From the NCBI GenBank assembly GCA_022845955.1, contig AP025576.1, positions 4,960,001 through 5,024,000 on the forward strand: 64,000 nucleotides of DNA. Reading direction: 5' to 3'. Under the pieces are notes generated by a model. The model saw only the letters and a program-made list of their open reading frames with translations, was not told the DNA's origin and ran no database searches. This DNA is from Lachnospiraceae bacterium. Its GTDB lineage: Bacteria; Bacillota; Clostridia; Lachnospirales; Lachnospiraceae. This document shows positions 49,568 to 58,153 of this stretch, in pieces; the stretch's first letter is position 1; each line of letters begins with the position of its first letter. A program made the position numbers and the translations under genes.

Positions 49568-51865
49568 CTAAAACACAAATTCATATGCTTTCCCTGCTTC
49601 CAGCTCCACAGAATACCCGAATTCTTCCTTTTCCCAGGAAAGCGTTTCGTCCCGGCAGGAAATCCGCACAGGTTCCTCACCGACAAACAGCGTTCTGCGG
49701 TTCTTATCCGCACGGATTTCTGCTTTCTGCAACGTTCCGTTCTTCCATTCCATATCCACTTCCAGGCCGCCTCTTGCACGCAGGCCCTTGACCTCGCCGT
49801 TCTTCCACTTCGGAGGAAGCGCAGGCAGGAAATGCACCCCTGCGTGGCTCTGCAGCAGACATTCCGCCATACCGGACAGAAGTCCCAGGTTACCGTCAAT
49901 CTGAAATACGTTTCCGGCATTCAGCAAGCTTGCCGTAAAGCTCTTTTCAAACATTCTGTCAATAGCAGTCTGTGCACCTTCTCCGTTTAAGAATCTGGCA
50001 AAGAATGCAATATGCCATGCACCGCCCCAGCCTGTCGCTTTCGCGCCGTGTTCGATTCTGAAGTCCAGGGATTTTCTGGCCGCTTCATAGATCTCCTTAT
50101 CCTTATTCCAGGAAATCTCATCCCCCGGAAATACTGCCCACAGATGAGAAGTATGTACCATATTCGGAGTGAGTTCTTTCTCTTCCCACGCCCATTCCTT
50201 CAATCTGCCTATGGAATCAATCTGATTGGGGCGAAGCTCTCTGATGATTCTCTCAAAATCCGCTTTATAAGGACTTTCGATGCCCAGTATCTTCGCTGCC
50301 TCCAGACAAGCACTCATCAAGCCTCTGATGATCTGATTATCCATGGCAGGTCCTGCGCAGATCGGTGTATCGGAACCGTCATCCAAAACAAATCTGTTCT
50401 CCGGAGATACCGAAGGGCAGGTTACCAGATACCCTTCCTTATCCTTAATCAGGAAATCCACGAAGAAGAGTGCAAACTCTTCCATCACGGGATATTCTTT
50501 TCTCAGGAAATCCTCATCCAAGGTAAAAAGATAATGCTCCCACAGATGCATTGCCATCCATGCGCCGCCCATCTGCCAGAATGCCGCCGCCGCATACATA
50601 TCCTGCGTACCGCAGTCTCCATAGATGTCGGTATTGTGATGGCACATACTTCCCCTGCAGCCATACATTCTCTTCGCCACATCCCGTCCTCTTTCCTGTA
50701 CCGTATGAATCAGGTCAAAGAGAGGCTCATGGAGTGTGGACAGATTACAGATTTCCGCAGGCCAGTAATTCATCTGCAGATTGATATTCGTCGTATATTT
50801 GCTCTCCCAGCTGGGACAAAACTCATGATTCCAGATACCCTGCAGGTTCATGGCCGTCGCGCCCTCTCTTCCGGCAGATACCATCATATACCTCGCATAC
50901 TGGAAATACATTCCTGCTTTCTCATCCTCAGGCAGCGCAAGCGTACATCTTTCCATGTAAGAAGTGAAATCCGCAATATGGTCAGCCCTGATATCAGCAT
51001 ACCCTTTTGCACGCGCCGCTTCAAGAGAAGACTTCACGTTGCTGACGAAGTCTTCTTCCCTGTTATCCGTAGAAGCCGCCAGATAAATTACGACCTCGCC
51101 CGCTTCATGGGCAACCAGCTTCGCATAACAGTCCTCAATCCGTCCATCCGTCACCACAGTCAGGCCGCAGGCAAATCTTGTACCATTTTCATCCCCTTCC
51201 ATCATCAGGGTATGGCCCTTTTCGGTATAGATTCTCTCACATCTGGTCACAGGCCATACGCCGGCGCTGACGAATTTCCCCGGTCTCCTGTCATCAGGCA
51301 GCCTCTGATCCGTGAAAGGGACACGATTGAGCAGCATATCCAGCCGGATTGCTTTCTCCTTATCGCTCTTTAAGCGGATACAGAGTACTCTGTCCGGATT
51401 ACTGACGAACATTTCCCTTGTATACCGTACGCTCTTGTCTTCATGGGAAATGTAAAGAATACCCTCTTCCATATTCAAATCAGATACATAATTCTCACCG
51501 TCGGACTCCGGCAGCCATCCCATCTGGAACGGAAGCGCGGTATTTAACGCAAGATTGAGTTCACCCAGAGGTGAGAAATTCCTCATATTGCCAGGAGCGG
51601 ATACCATATGAGAGAACATCAGCTCCTCCGCTTCTTCGAACTTCCTGTCAAGAATCAATTCCTGGACCTCTTTCAGATGCTCTTTCGCGTTGGGATTGAT
51701 TCTGTCCCTGAATTTACCATGCCACAGTGAATCCTCATTCAACTGGATTCTGTCCCTGGTAGTATGTCCGTACACCATGGCCCCCAGGAATCCGTTCCCC
51801 ATAGGCGTTGCGTCCAGCCAGCGTGATCCGGCCTCTTTTCTGATAAAATGTTTCTGTACATTCAT
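49568..51865 (-). CDS. GH95 family alpha-L-fucosidase/galactosidase
   Basis: A 765-residue cytoplasmic enzyme. It starts with the GH95 N-terminal domain (GSRWLDATPMGNGFLGAMVYGH) and has TTNINLQMNYWPAE (the two Asn of the active site), TCPSVSPENRF (catalytic Glu region) and VFQIDGNLGLLSGMAE (Asp region). All are in the order seen in the characterised GH95 fucosidase AfcA. ATG at 51865 is preferred over the GTG at 51874 because AGGG is better spaced. GH95 members are inverting 1,2-alpha-L-fucosidases, and some act on alpha-L-galactosides. It lies behind a terminator-like hairpin after the binding protein, so expression may be lower than that of the importer. Confidence 0.93.
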   Translation of the reverse strand: MNVQKHFIRKEAGSRWLDATPMGNGFLGAMVYGHTTRDRIQLNEDSLWHGKFRDRINPNAKEHLKEVQELILDRKFEEAEELMFSHMVSAPGNMRNFSPLGELNLALNTALPFQMGWLPESDGENYVSDLNMEEGILYISHEDKSVRYTREMFVSNPDRVLCIRLKSDKEKAIRLDMLLNRVPFTDQRLPDDRRPGKFVSAGVWPVTRCERIYTEKGHTLMMEGDENGTRFACGLTVVTDGRIEDCYAKLVAHEAGEVVIYLAASTDNREEDFVSNVKSSLEAARAKGYADIRADHIADFTSYMERCTLALPEDEKAGMYFQYARYMMVSAGREGATAMNLQGIWNHEFCPSWESKYTTNINLQMNYWPAEICNLSTLHEPLFDLIHTVQERGRDVAKRMYGCRGSMCHHNTDIYGDCGTQDMYAAAAFWQMGGAWMAMHLWEHYLFTLDEDFLRKEYPVMEEFALFFVDFLIKDKEGYLVTCPSVSPENRFVLDDGSDTPICAGPAMDNQIIRGLMSACLEAAKILGIESPYKADFERIIRELRPNQIDSIGRLKEWAWEEKELTPNMVHTSHLWAVFPGDEISWNKDKEIYEAARKSLDFRIEHGAKATGWGGAWHIAFFARFLNGEGAQTAIDRMFEKSFTASLLNAGNVFQIDGNLGLLSGMAECLLQSHAGVHFLPALPPKWKNGEVKGLRARGGLEVDMEWKNGTLQKAEIRADKNRRTLFVGEEPVRISCRDETLSWEKEEFGYSVELEAGKAYEFVF

Positions 51866-51894
51866 AGGAAACACCCTGCCTTTCTTTTTTTAAA

Positions 51895-51925
51895 AAATGA
51901 GGGAGTCCGGAGGACACCCTCATTT
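51895..51925 (-). terminator. terminator or attenuator between binding protein and GH95
   Basis: AAATGAGGG / CCCTCATTT arms plus inner GTCC / GGAC make a strong hairpin, followed on the minus strand by TTTTTT. It could end most importer transcripts before the glycosidase genes. Confidence 0.75.
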
Positions 51926-51951
51926 CCAAAATGAACTTTCTTATTTCATTT

Positions 51952-53745
51952 TTATTTTGCAGCATTTGCCATATAAGCATCATAATACTTCTGATAGGTA
52001 TCGATGTACTGCTGCACATTCATCTTCTCCAGAGTTGTCAGATACTCTTCCCACTGGGTCTCAATATCAAGATCGCCAGTGATAAACTGTACCAGAGCCT
52101 GATTTACATAACCGCCGATCTGCAGGGTTGCTTCACTGATAATCTGCGCGTCAGGGCCTTCGAATACCAGGTTGGGAACCAGGGTTTCAAGTGCAGGCTC
52201 ATAGGGCTGATACAGCTCGCCTGCCTTCTGCAGATAGAACTCGGTATCATGATCAGGATCCGGAATCATCAGTTCGCCGCGTGCTCTTGCAGAGGACCAT
52301 CTTACGGATGCGTCAGCTGCCCAACGATAATGCTTGCCGTTTTCGCCGGAGTAATCCTTTGCATAGCCATTTCCAAGCCAGTCATAGTCTTCAGGAATAA
52401 TCAGCTTCTCAACAGTAGGAGTTCCGCCTGCAAGGGAGGTTCCTTCATTGGTAAAGTTCCAGCCAAGGCCTTCCGGACCATAGGACTGTACATTGTTGGC
52501 TTCCGCGCTTGCAAGGAAGTCCAGAAGTGCGGTTACGATTACAGGATATTCACAGGTAGAGGAAATACTTCCGATCCCCATACCAAAGTAGTTGTCAAGA
52601 TTCTTTGCACAAAGTCTTACACCTTCAGGGCCTTCTACAGGTGCGAATACTTCCCAGTTCTGCCACTCACCATCCTTATTTGCCCAAAACTCATCATCTG
52701 TCTGAGGGCCGCCTGCAGGGTAAACTGCTACCAGAGGCGTCTCGTTCTTCAGTGTTGCAGCGAACTGTGTATTGTCCTGTGTAAAGGTCTGAGGATCCAG
52801 AAGTCCTTCGGAATACAGCTTATTGATGTAACGAAGCGCTTCTCTGTACTCATCCTTCATTACAGAATACTCAATCTTACCATCGTTTACTACAAGACCT
52901 GCAGCGACAGTAGGATTGGTATTGCTCAGAGGGTTATTGCACTGTATGAAAGAGTTAATCATCCATACTGTAGGATCAGAAGACCAGCCGCCAATGAAAC
53001 CGCTCATGGGAACTTCATCCGCAAGGCCGTTGCCGTTGGGATCTTCGTTTTTCACCTTCTTCAGGTACTCATACAGTTCATCCGTAGTCTCAGGAATATG
53101 GCCGTCGTTCAATGCTTCTACCCAAGGCATATAAATGTACATTCTGTTCTGATAACGGCAATGGAAACACTCATTGTTATCGCCGTAAGTATAAATATTA
53201 CCATCTGACATAACGAGGTCTGCTCTTCTCATGGGACTTTCTTCATTCATTGCGTTCCAGTTGGGAGCGTCTTCCAGCAGGTCGTTCATAGGAATGATTA
53301 ATCCCTGCTTACCGTAGTCCTGAAGCTCGGTCTTGGTCCAACCGGTTGCCAGGAACAGATCCGGCAGATTTTTAGGGTCAGTCATTACAAGATTCAGCTT
53401 CGTCTTCGCATCATCGCCGTCTACATCATATACGAAATTCAGATGAATGTTGGTCTTTTCCTCAATCCAGTCGGTTACGTAATTGTTCTGATAGGTTCCG
53501 CCGCCAGTCAGGGATGCATAAACGAATACGTCAATTGTCAGCTTCTCTTCCAGAGGGAAGGTAACATCGCTTACGCTTTCAAATGCGAAGGCATCGCCGC
53601 TTGCAGCTTTTCCGCTATCCGTTGTCCCTCCCGCACCTGCTGCCGGAGTATCCGTGCTGCCGCAGCCTGCCAGGAGAGAAACGCCGAGCGCCAGTACGGC
53701 TGCCGATGATAGCAGTTTCTTTCCCCATAATGTTTTCTTTTTCAT
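51952..53745 (-). CDS. extracellular sugar-binding lipoprotein, long LplA type
   Basis: A 597-residue lipoprotein with lipobox LLAGC (Cys28) after a basic, Ala-rich signal peptide, then a Gly/Ser/Ala linker to about residue 50. The mature domain (LTIDVFVYASLTGGGTYQNN, LVMTDPKNLPDLFLATGW) is the large type that pairs with LplB/LplC permeases. The start at 53745 follows AGGAGG; the longer frame lacks a site. Here the binding protein follows the permeases, the reverse of the order at 2-5 kb and 10-13 kb. Confidence 0.92.
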   Translation of the reverse strand: MKKKTLWGKKLLSSAAVLALGVSLLAGCGSTDTPAAGAGGTTDSGKAASGDAFAFESVSDVTFPLEEKLTIDVFVYASLTGGGTYQNNYVTDWIEEKTNIHLNFVYDVDGDDAKTKLNLVMTDPKNLPDLFLATGWTKTELQDYGKQGLIIPMNDLLEDAPNWNAMNEESPMRRADLVMSDGNIYTYGDNNECFHCRYQNRMYIYMPWVEALNDGHIPETTDELYEYLKKVKNEDPNGNGLADEVPMSGFIGGWSSDPTVWMINSFIQCNNPLSNTNPTVAAGLVVNDGKIEYSVMKDEYREALRYINKLYSEGLLDPQTFTQDNTQFAATLKNETPLVAVYPAGGPQTDDEFWANKDGEWQNWEVFAPVEGPEGVRLCAKNLDNYFGMGIGSISSTCEYPVIVTALLDFLASAEANNVQSYGPEGLGWNFTNEGTSLAGGTPTVEKLIIPEDYDWLGNGYAKDYSGENGKHYRWAADASVRWSSARARGELMIPDPDHDTEFYLQKAGELYQPYEPALETLVPNLVFEGPDAQIISEATLQIGGYVNQALVQFITGDLDIETQWEEYLTTLEKMNVQQYIDTYQKYYDAYMANAAK

Positions 53746-53846
53746 ATTTTTTCCTCCTAAAAAAATTTTTATAAACAACGGGTCTCCCCGATTGATATAT
53801 AAAATCACATGTAACTGTTCAGTACCCTCACAGTTACTCTTAACGT

Positions 53847-54737
53847 TTATCCCTTTACAGAACCAATCATGACACCCTTTACAAAATACTTCTGTACAAA
53901 AGGATAGATAATCATCAAAGGCAGACTGCTGATGATAATCGTTCCGTATCTTAACATCTGGCTTAAGAACTGATTCTCCATTACCACCTTCGGATCCACT
54001 GCGGAATTACCGAAATCCACCTGGGACATCAGCAGGATTCTTCGAAGAACCAGCTGCAGCGGATATTTCTCCTGGGAGTTGATATAAATTAAAGGATTGA
54101 AGTATCCGTTCCAAAGCGCAACCGCTACCCACAGACAAAGTACTGCAATAATGGGCATGGACAACGGAATAGCAATCTTTGTGAAAAACTTAAAATCAGA
54201 ACATCCGTCCAGCTCCGCCGCCTCCTGCAGTTCTTTGGAAATCGTCTGACGGAAGAAGGTTCTTGCCACTATGATATTGTAAGCATTCACTGCCGTAGGC
54301 AGCACTACCGCCCAGATCGTATCGACCATGCCAAGATTGCGGACCAACAAATAAGTAGGGACCAGACCGCCATTAAACATCATGGTAAACAGAAACAGCT
54401 TCATCAGTATACTGCCGCCGCGAAAATCACTTCTGGAAAGCGGATATGCCGCAAAAAGCGTAAGAATGATACTGATAACAGTTCCCACAAAGGTATATAC
54501 AATGGAATTCAAATAACCTGTCCAAATAGCATCATATTGGAATACCGTCTTATAGCTGAGCAAAGTCGGTTCTACCGGCAAAAATTTCACTCGTCCTGAC
54601 ATCAGCGCTTCTCCGGAACTGAAGGAACAGCTGACTACGTAAATCAACGGATACAGTACAGCAATCGAAAATAAGGCCAGTAATATGTAATTAACAAAAT
54701 AAACTACCTTATCCTGTGTAATCTTCTTGTTTTTCAT
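53847..54737 (-). CDS. sugar ABC transporter permease, LplC type
   Basis: A 296-residue membrane protein with about six helices, GGLVPTYLLVRNLG, EAA loop EAAELDGCSDFKFFTKIAIP and C-terminal KYFVKGVMIGSVKG. AAGGAGG precedes ATG. It is the partner of 54751-55701, 13 bases upstream, and serves the binding protein at 51952. Confidence 0.93.
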   Translation of the reverse strand: MKNKKITQDKVVYFVNYILLALFSIAVLYPLIYVVSCSFSSGEALMSGRVKFLPVEPTLLSYKTVFQYDAIWTGYLNSIVYTFVGTVISIILTLFAAYPLSRSDFRGGSILMKLFLFTMMFNGGLVPTYLLVRNLGMVDTIWAVVLPTAVNAYNIIVARTFFRQTISKELQEAAELDGCSDFKFFTKIAIPLSMPIIAVLCLWVAVALWNGYFNPLIYINSQEKYPLQLVLRRILLMSQVDFGNSAVDPKVVMENQFLSQMLRYGTIIISSLPLMIIYPFVQKYFVKGVMIGSVKG

Positions 54738-54750
54738 TTTCCCTGCCTCC

Positions 54751-55701
54751 TTAAATGAATCCGTCGCCGGTCAGCTTCTTCGCAATCTTATTGGACAGAA
54801 GGATGAGTATCAATCCGACCATTGACTGGAACAAACCGATAGCCGTCGCATAGGAATAATCAGGGAAAGAGGATACCAAAGACACCTTAAACGCATAGGT
54901 CGGGATAACCTCCGACACAGAGAGATTGTTCTGATTCTGCATCGCAAGAATCTTCTCATAACCCATGTTCAGCATTCGTCCGATCTCCAGAATCAGCATA
55001 ATCACTGCCGTGGGCACAATCGCGGGCAAATCCACATAACGGATTCTCTGAAGCAGGGTCGCGCCGTCAATAATCGCCGCTTCATGCTGCTCCATATCCA
55101 CACCTGCAAGCGCCGCGATATAAATGATGGAACCGTAACCGACCGTCTGCCACACGCCGCTCCATACATATACAGAAGAAAAAAGCTCCGGTATACCGAG
55201 AATATTCATCCCCATATTTTCATAAAAGAAACTTCCGACAGCTCCTACACGGGTATCGAATACCGCATTCAAAATCCCCACAAATACAATGGTAGATATA
55301 AAATATGGCAAATATGTTACCATCTGTACAAACTTCTTAAACTTCACCTTCCTGACATAATTTAACGCTAAAGCCAGAATGATGGCGCAGGGAGTATTCA
55401 CGACCAGAGTGTAGAGAGAAATCACCAAAGTATTTCTCAAACTCTCCATAAAATTATAGTTATTAAAAAACCGTATGAAATTGTCCAATCCGAAATGTGC
55501 CGCCCAGGGACTTCCCCAGATGCCGTCCACAATCCGATAATTTTTGAATGCCAGCAGAATACCGTACATGGGTGCATAGGAAAACACTGCCAACATAATT
55601 ACCGGGAAAGCAACCATCATATACAACTGCCAATGAGCTTTAAAGTAATGGCCAAAGGTTCCGCGCTTTCCAGGCTGCCGAGTCTTTACTTTCGTTTTCA
55701 A
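54751..55701 (-). CDS. sugar ABC transporter permease, LplB type
   Basis: A 316-residue membrane protein with about six helices. It has a basic N-terminus, YMMVAFPVIMLAVFSYAPMY, the GSPWAAHFGLDNF segment and the EAA loop EAAIIDGATLLQRIRYVDLP. The start is TTG at 55701, seven bases after AAGGAGG. It is the first gene of the importer unit, with 121 bases between it and the terminator of the AraC gene at 55823, so its promoter lies in that gap. Confidence 0.92.
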   Translation of the reverse strand: MKTKVKTRQPGKRGTFGHYFKAHWQLYMMVAFPVIMLAVFSYAPMYGILLAFKNYRIVDGIWGSPWAAHFGLDNFIRFFNNYNFMESLRNTLVISLYTLVVNTPCAIILALALNYVRKVKFKKFVQMVTYLPYFISTIVFVGILNAVFDTRVGAVGSFFYENMGMNILGIPELFSSVYVWSGVWQTVGYGSIIYIAALAGVDMEQHEAAIIDGATLLQRIRYVDLPAIVPTAVIMLILEIGRMLNMGYEKILAMQNQNNLSVSEVIPTYAFKVSLVSSFPDYSYATAIGLFQSMVGLILILLSNKIAKKLTGDGFI

Positions 55702-55797
55702 TTCGTACCTCCTTCTCTTGTTTTGCTGAAATCAAATTATCACCTTTTCTTCAAAAAATCATTCTACAATTCTCCCTGTACTACCATGCAAAAATTA

Positions 55798-55823
55798 AGA
55801 AAGCCCGTAAATACGGGCTTTCT
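55798..55823 (-). terminator. terminator of the 55823-60372 unit
   Basis: A perfect 12-bp stem AGAAAGCCCGTA / TACGGGCTTTCT is followed on the minus strand by TAATTTTTGC. It overlaps the stop of the AraC-type gene. Confidence 0.85.
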
Positions 55824-58153
55824 CAAGTAGATACACGCTTCTTTTTTCTATATTCCGAAGGGCTGAGCCCCGTCACTCTCTTGAAGGCTCTGCCAAAAGT
55901 ATTTTGTGCAAGGTAACCCACCAATTCCGAAATCTCACTGACAGACAAATTGGTATTCATCAAAAAATCTTTCGCCTTGTCCACCCGAACCGTTTCCACA
56001 TATGTGGAGAAATTCGTTCCGTAAGTTTTCTTGAACATTTGGGACAAATACCCTTCACTTAATTTGAAATGCGCTGCCACGGAAGCCAGACATAATTCCG
56101 GATTTCCGAAATGAGTATCAATATATGCCGTCACCGCAGAGGAATTCATATCAAACATGCCCCAATGCTTCTGGCTGTCCACATATTCGCATACCTGTCT
56201 GTAAAGATTCAGGGTACCTATAAACTGTGTAATCAGGGGCGCATTGTGGTTCTCCTCCAGCTTCGCATAATAGTTCCTGTAATCATCTTCCCCCATCCCC
56301 ATACGCCCTATGATGCGGAAAAGCACAGACTGCAGTTCACTCAGCAACATCTGCTGCAGATACACGGGAAGATTGTTTTCTATGATATATTTCTTCATAA
56401 TCTCTTCCAGCGCGTCATGCAGTCCCCTGCCGTCTCCCGCCATTACAAAATGTCCCAGCCTCACCTGCAAATCCTGCGGCGGATACTTCAGCACATCCAC
56501 AGCAGTCTCACGATACCAGATAATCGGATTCTCAATCTGGTCATTTTCATCAAAAATCATATAGGATGCGTTCTGATAGGATTCATAAACCTGCTCCAGC
56601 TTCTCTGCCCGGTTGCCGCCATAGGCAAAAAGTTTCTCTGCAATACTGAATGAGATATTCTCCCTGATACGCAGGATAATCTCTTCCACTTCCGCTTGGA
56701 ACAAACTTTCCCGTTCCTTCGAAATGCCCAGAAGCAGTACCACTTGTTCTTCACCCAAACTGGTATACAGACTGTCCGGAACCTCCTTTTCTATCACTTC
56801 CATCAGGGACAGGATGCAGGAGCACATTAATTTCATATCTTCTTCCCTTACATCCCCGGGAAACAGATGAAATCGGAACAATACAACACCGAACACCCTG
56901 TCTCTCCATTCAAAACCCACGTGCTCCGCAATTTTCTCCGCTTCTCCATCCACCTTGAAATCTCCATAAATAAGACGGTTCATAAATGCATTCCGCAGAT
57001 AAGGGCGCTGGCTCTCAATCGCATCCGCAAGTTTGGTATTCGTAGCCGCAAGGTAATTAAACGTCGTCTTTAAACTGGAAAATACCGACTGATGTCCCTC
57101 AAAATGTTCCGTACTCCTGGATACCTGGCGCAGGATATCATTGATCGGAGTGACGCTTCGCATTGACAAATAATAGCTGAGCAGTATGCCTGTCACTGCT
57201 CCTGCCAGAATAAATACACCGGATACCAACAAGGTGGAAAGTACTCTTTTCATTACCACATCCTGCGGCAGCAATTCGTAATAGGTAAGCCCTGAACGGC
57301 TGGAATCATACTTTACAACCTCATATTCTTCTCCGCCAAATCGGATTTTCAGTCGGTCTCCCTTCTTTTCTTCCTGTATCTGCTGCCTCAGTTCCAGGAT
57401 TCTCTCCTGCTGCCATGGCTCCTCTGAGATATCCTGCCGGAAATAAAGCAGCTGTCCGTTCATATCCACCATAAAGCGAATCCCGCCTTCCACAGGCACA
57501 GGCAGCATTTCTTCCAGCGCGGACTCTTCCATATATATCTGAATCCTGCTGCTGGATTCTGCACTCGTCGACATAAGCGGTCTCTCATAATAGCAAAGCT
57601 TCAAATATACATCCTTTTCATCTTTTGTATAGTAATACCTTTCTATAGGAGAAAGCCCATAGAGAGCTTTCTCCTCTTTCATATGCGTATACCAATCTTC
57701 AAAGCCTGCATATTTGTCCGCATGCATATACAGGTTATAAAATTCTTCATAAGTATACACCGCATTTTTACTTATAACCATTTCACTCTGGTCAAAAAAG
57801 ATGAAATATGAAAAAATAGACTGATTCATCTGGTACAAATCCGGCAGGGAATCCCGCAGTTCATACACCCGATAGGTATTGGGATAGTCGAATACATTCG
57901 TTCTCCTGCTGAATCCATTCACGTAAGAATTAGCAGCGATAGAATCTCCCAGATACTCAAACTCGTCCAGCACATTGTCCACAAGCACCACGGCATGGGA
58001 AAGCTCACTCTCTTTTGCCCTGATATCATCCTCTGCAATCAGGGACAGCATATAAATATAATAGAAACAGCAGATCAGCATAGGAATAAACAGTACCGCA
58101 AGATAAGTCAGCAGGTAGTACCAAAATATTTTATCCTGTTTTATTTTCCGCAA
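55823..58153 (-). CDS. membrane-bound AraC-family regulator with extracytoplasmic sensor
   Basis: A protein of about 776 residues from the TTG at 58153. Its first helix (WYYLLTYLAVLFIPMLICCFYYIYML) and a second near residues 305-330 (LVSGVFILAGAVTGILLSYYLSM) enclose an outside domain of about 240 residues. A long cytoplasmic helical region leads to two AraC helix-turn-helices at the end (LCLASVAAHFKLSEGYLSQM and SEISELVGYLAQNTFGRAFK, then GLSPSEYRKK). This one-component class senses an extracellular sugar and activates nearby genes. The start is uncertain: upstream in-frame ATGs at 58204 and 58267 lie deep within the GH95 gene, while TTG at 58153 overlaps its stop. Confidence 0.85.
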   Translation of the reverse strand: MRKIKQDKIFWYYLLTYLAVLFIPMLICCFYYIYMLSLIAEDDIRAKESELSHAVVLVDNVLDEFEYLGDSIAANSYVNGFSRRTNVFDYPNTYRVYELRDSLPDLYQMNQSIFSYFIFFDQSEMVISKNAVYTYEEFYNLYMHADKYAGFEDWYTHMKEEKALYGLSPIERYYYTKDEKDVYLKLCYYERPLMSTSAESSSRIQIYMEESALEEMLPVPVEGGIRFMVDMNGQLLYFRQDISEEPWQQERILELRQQIQEEKKGDRLKIRFGGEEYEVVKYDSSRSGLTYYELLPQDVVMKRVLSTLLVSGVFILAGAVTGILLSYYLSMRSVTPINDILRQVSRSTEHFEGHQSVFSSLKTTFNYLAATNTKLADAIESQRPYLRNAFMNRLIYGDFKVDGEAEKIAEHVGFEWRDRVFGVVLFRFHLFPGDVREEDMKLMCSCILSLMEVIEKEVPDSLYTSLGEEQVVLLLGISKERESLFQAEVEEIILRIRENISFSIAEKLFAYGGNRAEKLEQVYESYQNASYMIFDENDQIENPIIWYRETAVDVLKYPPQDLQVRLGHFVMAGDGRGLHDALEEIMKKYIIENNLPVYLQQMLLSELQSVLFRIIGRMGMGEDDYRNYYAKLEENHNAPLITQFIGTLNLYRQVCEYVDSQKHWGMFDMNSSAVTAYIDTHFGNPELCLASVAAHFKLSEGYLSQMFKKTYGTNFSTYVETVRVDKAKDFLMNTNLSVSEISELVGYLAQNTFGRAFKRVTGLSPSEYRKKKRVST

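Noticed and set aside
50012..51373. A 453-residue plus-strand frame opposite GH95
   Set aside because: It is antisense to a gene with all GH95 active-site motifs and has Arg/His/Ile-rich shadow composition.
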